A DNA stretch of 64,000 nucleotides, taken from DATENM01 sp045807725 (lineage in GTDB: Bacteria; Acidobacteriota; Blastocatellia; UBA7656). This document shows, piece after piece, positions 60,832-64,000 of this stretch. The stretch's first letter is position 1; each line of letters starts with the position of its first letter. Made by a program: the position numbers and the translations under genes. Below the pieces are notes generated by a model. That model was not told where the DNA came from and made no database searches. It worked only from the letters and a program-made list of their open reading frames with translations. Where the stretch lies: assembly GCA_045807725.1 (NCBI GenBank), contig JBJMGV010000106.1, forward strand, positions 1 to 64,000. The letters are read 5' to 3'.

Positions 60832-62109
60832 CTAGTGCGATGGCCCGTCGTATTGCAGCAGACTTTTGGCCGTGAGGCCGGCGATGGCAGCAGCGATCAA
60901 GCAACCAACGCCGCCGGTCACAACCGACAGCGTTGCGCCAATAAGCGCGGCCACCGCGCCCGCTTCCATCTCGCCCAACTGCGGCCCGCCCATAAAGAAA
61001 ATCATGTTGACCGAGGTCATACGCCCGCGCAGATGATTGGGCGTGATAAGCTGGCGAATCGTTTGTCTGAGCACAGTGCTCACGGTATCCGCCGCGCCGG
61101 TGATCGCCAGCATCACGAGCGACAGCGCGAACCAGCGTGACAGGCCGAACAGAATCGTCGCCGCGCCATAGATCGCTATCGAAACGACGACGAGCTGGCC
61201 CTGCCGCTTGAACGTGCCGAACCGCGCCATCACGAGTCCCGTAATCACCGACCCGGTCGCCGGCGCGGCGGCAAGCAGCCCTAAGCCGCGCGCCCCGACT
61301 TTGAGAATCTCTGCCGCATAGATCGGCAGCAGCGCCGTCGCCGACGCAAAGAAGGTAGCGATGAAATCGAGCGTCATCGTCTGCACGATGATCGGCGTGC
61401 GCCAGACGAAGCGCAGCCCTTCGCCGAGCGCGCCGAAGCTCACGCGTGAAACCGCCTGCTCGCCGCTTTCAGGCCGACCGCTGGCCTGCATCAACAACAG
61501 CGCGATGATGACAGCGAGAAACGAAACCGCGTTGACGGCGTAGATCAAGGCCGGCCCGTGACCGGCGAGCAGCAAGCCGGCGAGCGCCGGGCCGACAATC
61601 ATCGCCGAGTTAAAAACGACCGTGCCGAGACTGACGGCGTTCGCAAAGTCTTCGGCAGGGACGAGCGTCGGCAGCAAGGCTTGTCGCGCCGGGTTATCGA
61701 AGGCAACGGCTGCCGACGCAATCGCGGTCAACAAGTAGATGGGCCACACTTCGTCGAGGCCCGACGCGGTGAAGCCTGCCAGTATCGCCGCGCTCACAAG
61801 CATCACCGTTTGCGTGACGATCATCAGCCGCTTGCGATCTATGGCATCGGCAACGACGCCGCCGACAAGCGAGCATAAAACGATGGGCACGACGCGCACC
61901 AGCCCGACAAGGCCCAAGGCCAGCGGCGATTTCGTCAACAGGTAGACGTGCCAGTTGATGGCGACGGTCTGCATCTGCGAGCCGGTGACAGAGACGAGCT
62001 GCGCCAGCCACAACAAACGAAAATCGCGGTGGCGCAGCGCCGGAAACGCGGCGCGGCGTGGTTGAAGATCGGGGCCGGTCGAACGGTCGGCAGCGGTTCG
62101 TAAAGCCAT
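60832..62109 (-). CDS. MFS exporter, DHA3/EntS-like
   Basis: About 425 residues from the Met at 62109; the frame is open to 62223 only through repeat-derived sequence. Twelve membrane segments; N-terminal ALRHRDFRLLWLAQLVSVTGSQMQTVAINWHVYLLT and the motif A region GGVVADAIDRKRLMI. The pattern is that of the enterobactin-exporter/macrolide-efflux (DHA3) branch. It exports small molecules by proton antiport; the substrate is unknown. The next gene upstream is separated by a large inverted repeat. Confidence 0.88.
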   Translation of the reverse strand: MALRTAADRSTGPDLQPRRAAFPALRHRDFRLLWLAQLVSVTGSQMQTVAINWHVYLLTKSPLALGLVGLVRVVPIVLCSLVGGVVADAIDRKRLMIVTQTVMLVSAAILAGFTASGLDEVWPIYLLTAIASAAVAFDNPARQALLPTLVPAEDFANAVSLGTVVFNSAMIVGPALAGLLLAGHGPALIYAVNAVSFLAVIIALLLMQASGRPESGEQAVSRVSFGALGEGLRFVWRTPIIVQTMTLDFIATFFASATALLPIYAAEILKVGARGLGLLAAAPATGSVITGLVMARFGTFKRQGQLVVVSIAIYGAATILFGLSRWFALSLVMLAITGAADTVSTVLRQTIRQLITPNHLRGRMTSVNMIFFMGGPQLGEMEAGAVAALIGATLSVVTGGVGCLIAAAIAGLTAKSLLQYDGPSH

Positions 62110-62155
62110 CACTATTAACTTAACGCGTCGCTCACCCGCTCGCCACTCAAGAAAG

Positions 62156-62332
62156 GCGCGACCGACAAGGCGACACGGCGACACAGAGAAGAGCGACGCG
62201 GCGACACGAAGACACGGCGACAAGGCGAGAGCGGATGGATATGTCTTGATGTCTTTGTCGCCCCTTCGCCCCTTCGCTCCATCGCCCCGTCTCCCTCGCC
62301 GCGTCGCCGCGTCGCCGCGTCGCCCCGTCGCC
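62156..62332. repeat. Large intergenic inverted repeat (GACACGGCGACAC family)
   Basis: Left arm 62156-62231 and right arm 62250-62332 of complementary iterated words (CGACACGGCGAC against GTCGCCGCGTCG). The right arm touches the amidohydrolase stop. Confidence 0.82.
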
Positions 62333-63580
62333 TCATTGCTTATAGATCGTGCCGCCTTTCATCACGAAGCGCACGCGCCGCGTCGCCGAGATGTCGCGCG
62401 TCGGGTCGCCTTCGACGGCGATGAGGTCGGCGAGCAGTCCGGCTTTGACTCGCCCGATGCGGTCGTCCAGATGAAGGACGCGCGCGTCAATCGAAGTCGC
62501 CGAGCGCAGCGCGTCTACAGGTGACATACCGAAGCTGACCATCAGCTCAAGCTCGCGCGCGTTGTCGCCGTGAGCAAACACCCCCACGTCGCTGCCGCTG
62601 GCGATGGTCACGCCGGCGGCGAGCGCGGCTTTGAAGCTGGCGCGCTTGGCTTCAGCGTTGGGGCCGACGCCCGACACCGACACAGTTGGACACAGCGCGG
62701 TGCCGCGCTCTTTCATCAACCGAAAGACTTCAGGCGTACCATTGTCGCCGTGCTCAATCGTCTCGACGCCGGCCATCACAGCGCGGCGCATGCCTTCGGC
62801 GGTCGTCGCGTGCGCCGCCACCGCGCGGCCACTGCTGCGCGCCGTGTCAACGATCAGCTTCAGCTCGTCAATCGAAAAAGTCGGCGCGGCGGTATTACCA
62901 GCGCCCCATCGATAATCGGCATAGACCTTCACCCAATCGGCCCCCTTGCCGATCTGGTCACGCACGACGCGAATCAGGTCCATACCGTCGGCCTCTTCAG
63001 CGCCCTGCGGCACGCGCCACTCGGCGGCGAACCCTTTCGGCCCATAGCTTCCCGTAGCGACGATGGCGCGCGTGACGACAAGCATTCGCGGGCCGGGAAT
63101 GATGCCCTGCTCGACCGACTGTTTCAATCCCACGTCGGCGTAGCCCGCGCCTTCCGTGCCCAGATCGCGCAACGTCGTGAAGCCGGCCATCAGCGTGTTG
63201 CGGAGGTGATTTGTAGCCCGCGCTACACGCAGGGCGAGCGATTCGCGGGCGACCTGATCGTTCCACACGGTTTCGCTGTACGGGTGCAGCAACACGTGCG
63301 AGTGCGCATCGATGAGTCCCGGCATCAAGGTCGCGCCGGGCATCTCGATGACTTTCGCATCGGCGGGCGCGTTGATGCTTGATGCCGGGCCGACCGCTTC
63401 GATGCGCTCGCCGCGCACCAGCACGACCCAGCCATCGTGCAGCTCGGCGGATTCGCCATCGAAGACGTGCGCCGGTTTGAGCAAGTAAGCAATGGACGTT
63501 TGTGCCGTCGTCGGCGCGTGAACTGGAATACTGACCATCAGACAGACGAGCAGAATCAACACAAGGGCATAACGTTTCAT
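62333..63580 (-). CDS. Exported amidohydrolase (imidazolonepropionase-like)
   Basis: About 415 residues from the Met at 63580 (AGGA six bases upstream; frame opens five codons earlier). A signal peptide (about 1-26) is followed by an amidohydrolase TIM barrel: metal ligands in LIDAHSHVLL, a Lys in ADWVKVYADYRWG, His in AAHATT and IEHGDNGT, and Asp in GSDVGVF. The family includes metal-dependent dipeptidases and prolidase-like enzymes; the substrate is not known. It probably acts in the periplasm. Confidence 0.87.
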   Translation of the reverse strand: MKRYALVLILLVCLMVSIPVHAPTTAQTSIAYLLKPAHVFDGESAELHDGWVVLVRGERIEAVGPASSINAPADAKVIEMPGATLMPGLIDAHSHVLLHPYSETVWNDQVARESLALRVARATNHLRNTLMAGFTTLRDLGTEGAGYADVGLKQSVEQGIIPGPRMLVVTRAIVATGSYGPKGFAAEWRVPQGAEEADGMDLIRVVRDQIGKGADWVKVYADYRWGAGNTAAPTFSIDELKLIVDTARSSGRAVAAHATTAEGMRRAVMAGVETIEHGDNGTPEVFRLMKERGTALCPTVSVSGVGPNAEAKRASFKAALAAGVTIASGSDVGVFAHGDNARELELMVSFGMSPVDALRSATSIDARVLHLDDRIGRVKAGLLADLIAVEGDPTRDISATRRVRFVMKGGTIYKQ

Positions 63581-63680
63581 AAGCATTCCTATCATTCAGG
63601 TGATCTGAGGCAGCACCATTTTATGAGGCTCGACTTGACTCGGCAATGTCGGCGCGTTGAATTTGACGAAGCCAACGACT

Positions 63681-64000
63681 CTACCTTGATGAACCCGATA
63701 GCTTTGCCAGAGCGGTGTCACAGCGGGCGAGTTCGCGCGCGGCCTCATCAGGCTTGCTCGCGTCCTCGGCGCGCAGCGCGCCTCTCTGACGCAGCTCGTT
63801 GAATAATTCGAGGCTGTGTTGGTACGCGCTTCGGGCCTCGCCCCAGCCATCTGATCTTCGGCCAGTAGGCGTGCGGGCAGAGGAAGCGACGAGGGCGGCT
63901 TCTTTCCCCAGCTTATAGCAGATCGTCGCCAGCGAGTCGCGGATGCGGTCGCGCTGCGGGTCAGCGGCCAGGAACTTCTCGCCGCACTCGCGGGCCTTGC
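63681..64000 (-). CDS. TPR protein, C-terminal end (5' truncated by window)
   Basis: A minus-strand frame open to the window edge and ending at the TAG at 63681-63683; 106 codons are in view (107 with the stop). It reads KARECGEKFLAADPQRDRIRDSLATICYKLGKEAALV, then ARSAYQHSLELFNELRQRGALRAEDASKPDEAARELARCDTALAKL. This resembles the final TPR helices of the long Ser/Thr kinase-TPR proteins of acidobacteria. The kinase part would lie beyond the window, so this is a family guess. The break in similarity at GRRSDGWGE suggests local divergence. Confidence 0.65.
   Translation of the reverse strand, partial: KARECGEKFLAADPQRDRIRDSLATICYKLGKEAALVASSARTPTGRRSDGWGEARSAYQHSLELFNELRQRGALRAEDASKPDEAARELARCDTALAKLSGSSR

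Noticed and set aside
1..64000. tRNA or rRNA genes
   Set aside because: No cloverleaf with a TTCRANNCY-type T arm or conserved rRNA segment was recognised by eye; a tRNA search program would be needed to exclude them fully.

Overview
The window is a bacterial chromosomal segment, mostly high GC, with two lower-GC islands (about 250-3010 and 13080-15480). Gene density is high. The genes are mainly biosynthetic: branched-chain amino acids, nitrogen assimilation and sulfur assimilation. Most intergenic gaps hold elaborate palindromic repeats. Isoleucine is made through citramalate, glutamine synthetase is a type I beta enzyme with Tyr397, and the right edge carries the C-terminus of a TPR protein of a kind I associate with acidobacterial Ser/Thr kinases. 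I lean towards Acidobacteriota (Blastocatellia-like), but there is no rRNA or other phylogenetic marker to prove it.

Layout. 1-3013: a cassette array with three complete attC sites and a core site, all oriented with minus-strand genes (YbjQ-like, TPR, HicBA, a secreted PKD-like protein); no integrase is in view. 3092-6016: an esterase-like protein and an ECF sigma/anti-sigma pair. 6280-12898: a tight plus-strand operon with a MoxR AAA+ ATPase, an unknown protein, a zincin-VWA fusion, a second unknown protein, PnuC and NadR. 13080-15108: a low-GC OmpA/DUF4407 pair. 15522-21378: an adenylate-forming ligase, a lipoprotein, a membrane protease-FHA fusion, and ilvD. 21502-45642, minus strand: glnA, a beta-barrel protein, two amt genes, glnB-glnD, lysR, an aminotransferase, ilvE, cimA, gltB, a cupin, ilvC, ilvH, ilvB. 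46804-50715, minus strand: a sulfur assimilation operon (cobA-cysH-cysC-sulfite reductase). 51166-55282: a sigma-54 activator, a small gene behind a sigma-54 promoter, then a threonine-synthase-like enzyme with a MoaD-like sulfur carrier. 55518-63580: DUF1272, a PNPOx-like flavoprotein divergent from a MocR regulator, a carboxymuconolactone-decarboxylase-like gene with an in-frame UGA, an ATP-grasp ligase, an MFS exporter and an amidohydrolase. The window ends in a truncated TPR gene.

Regulation is the most striking aspect. The sulfur operon is preceded by a 36-codon leader with a Cys-Cys-Ile-Cys-Cys-Cys run, a canonical terminator and a possible antiterminator. ilvB is preceded by a Val/Ile/Leu-rich reading frame whose stop-codon segment competes for one arm of a 14-bp hairpin. 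The threonine-synthase-like/MoaD pair follows two tandem SAM-II-type riboswitches exactly 120 bp apart, each with its own terminator. The UGA at 58418-58420 falls in a CxxU motif and is followed by a hairpin that fits the bacterial SECIS rules, which predicts a selenoprotein.

Repeats: two 230-bp palindromic elements 10.5 kb apart, two head-to-head arrays of 35- and 55-bp units with compensating substitutions, and several families of paired inverted repeats lying directly against stop codons. In places the repeats supply the final codons of genes (cimA, the MocR gene, the selenoprotein gene).
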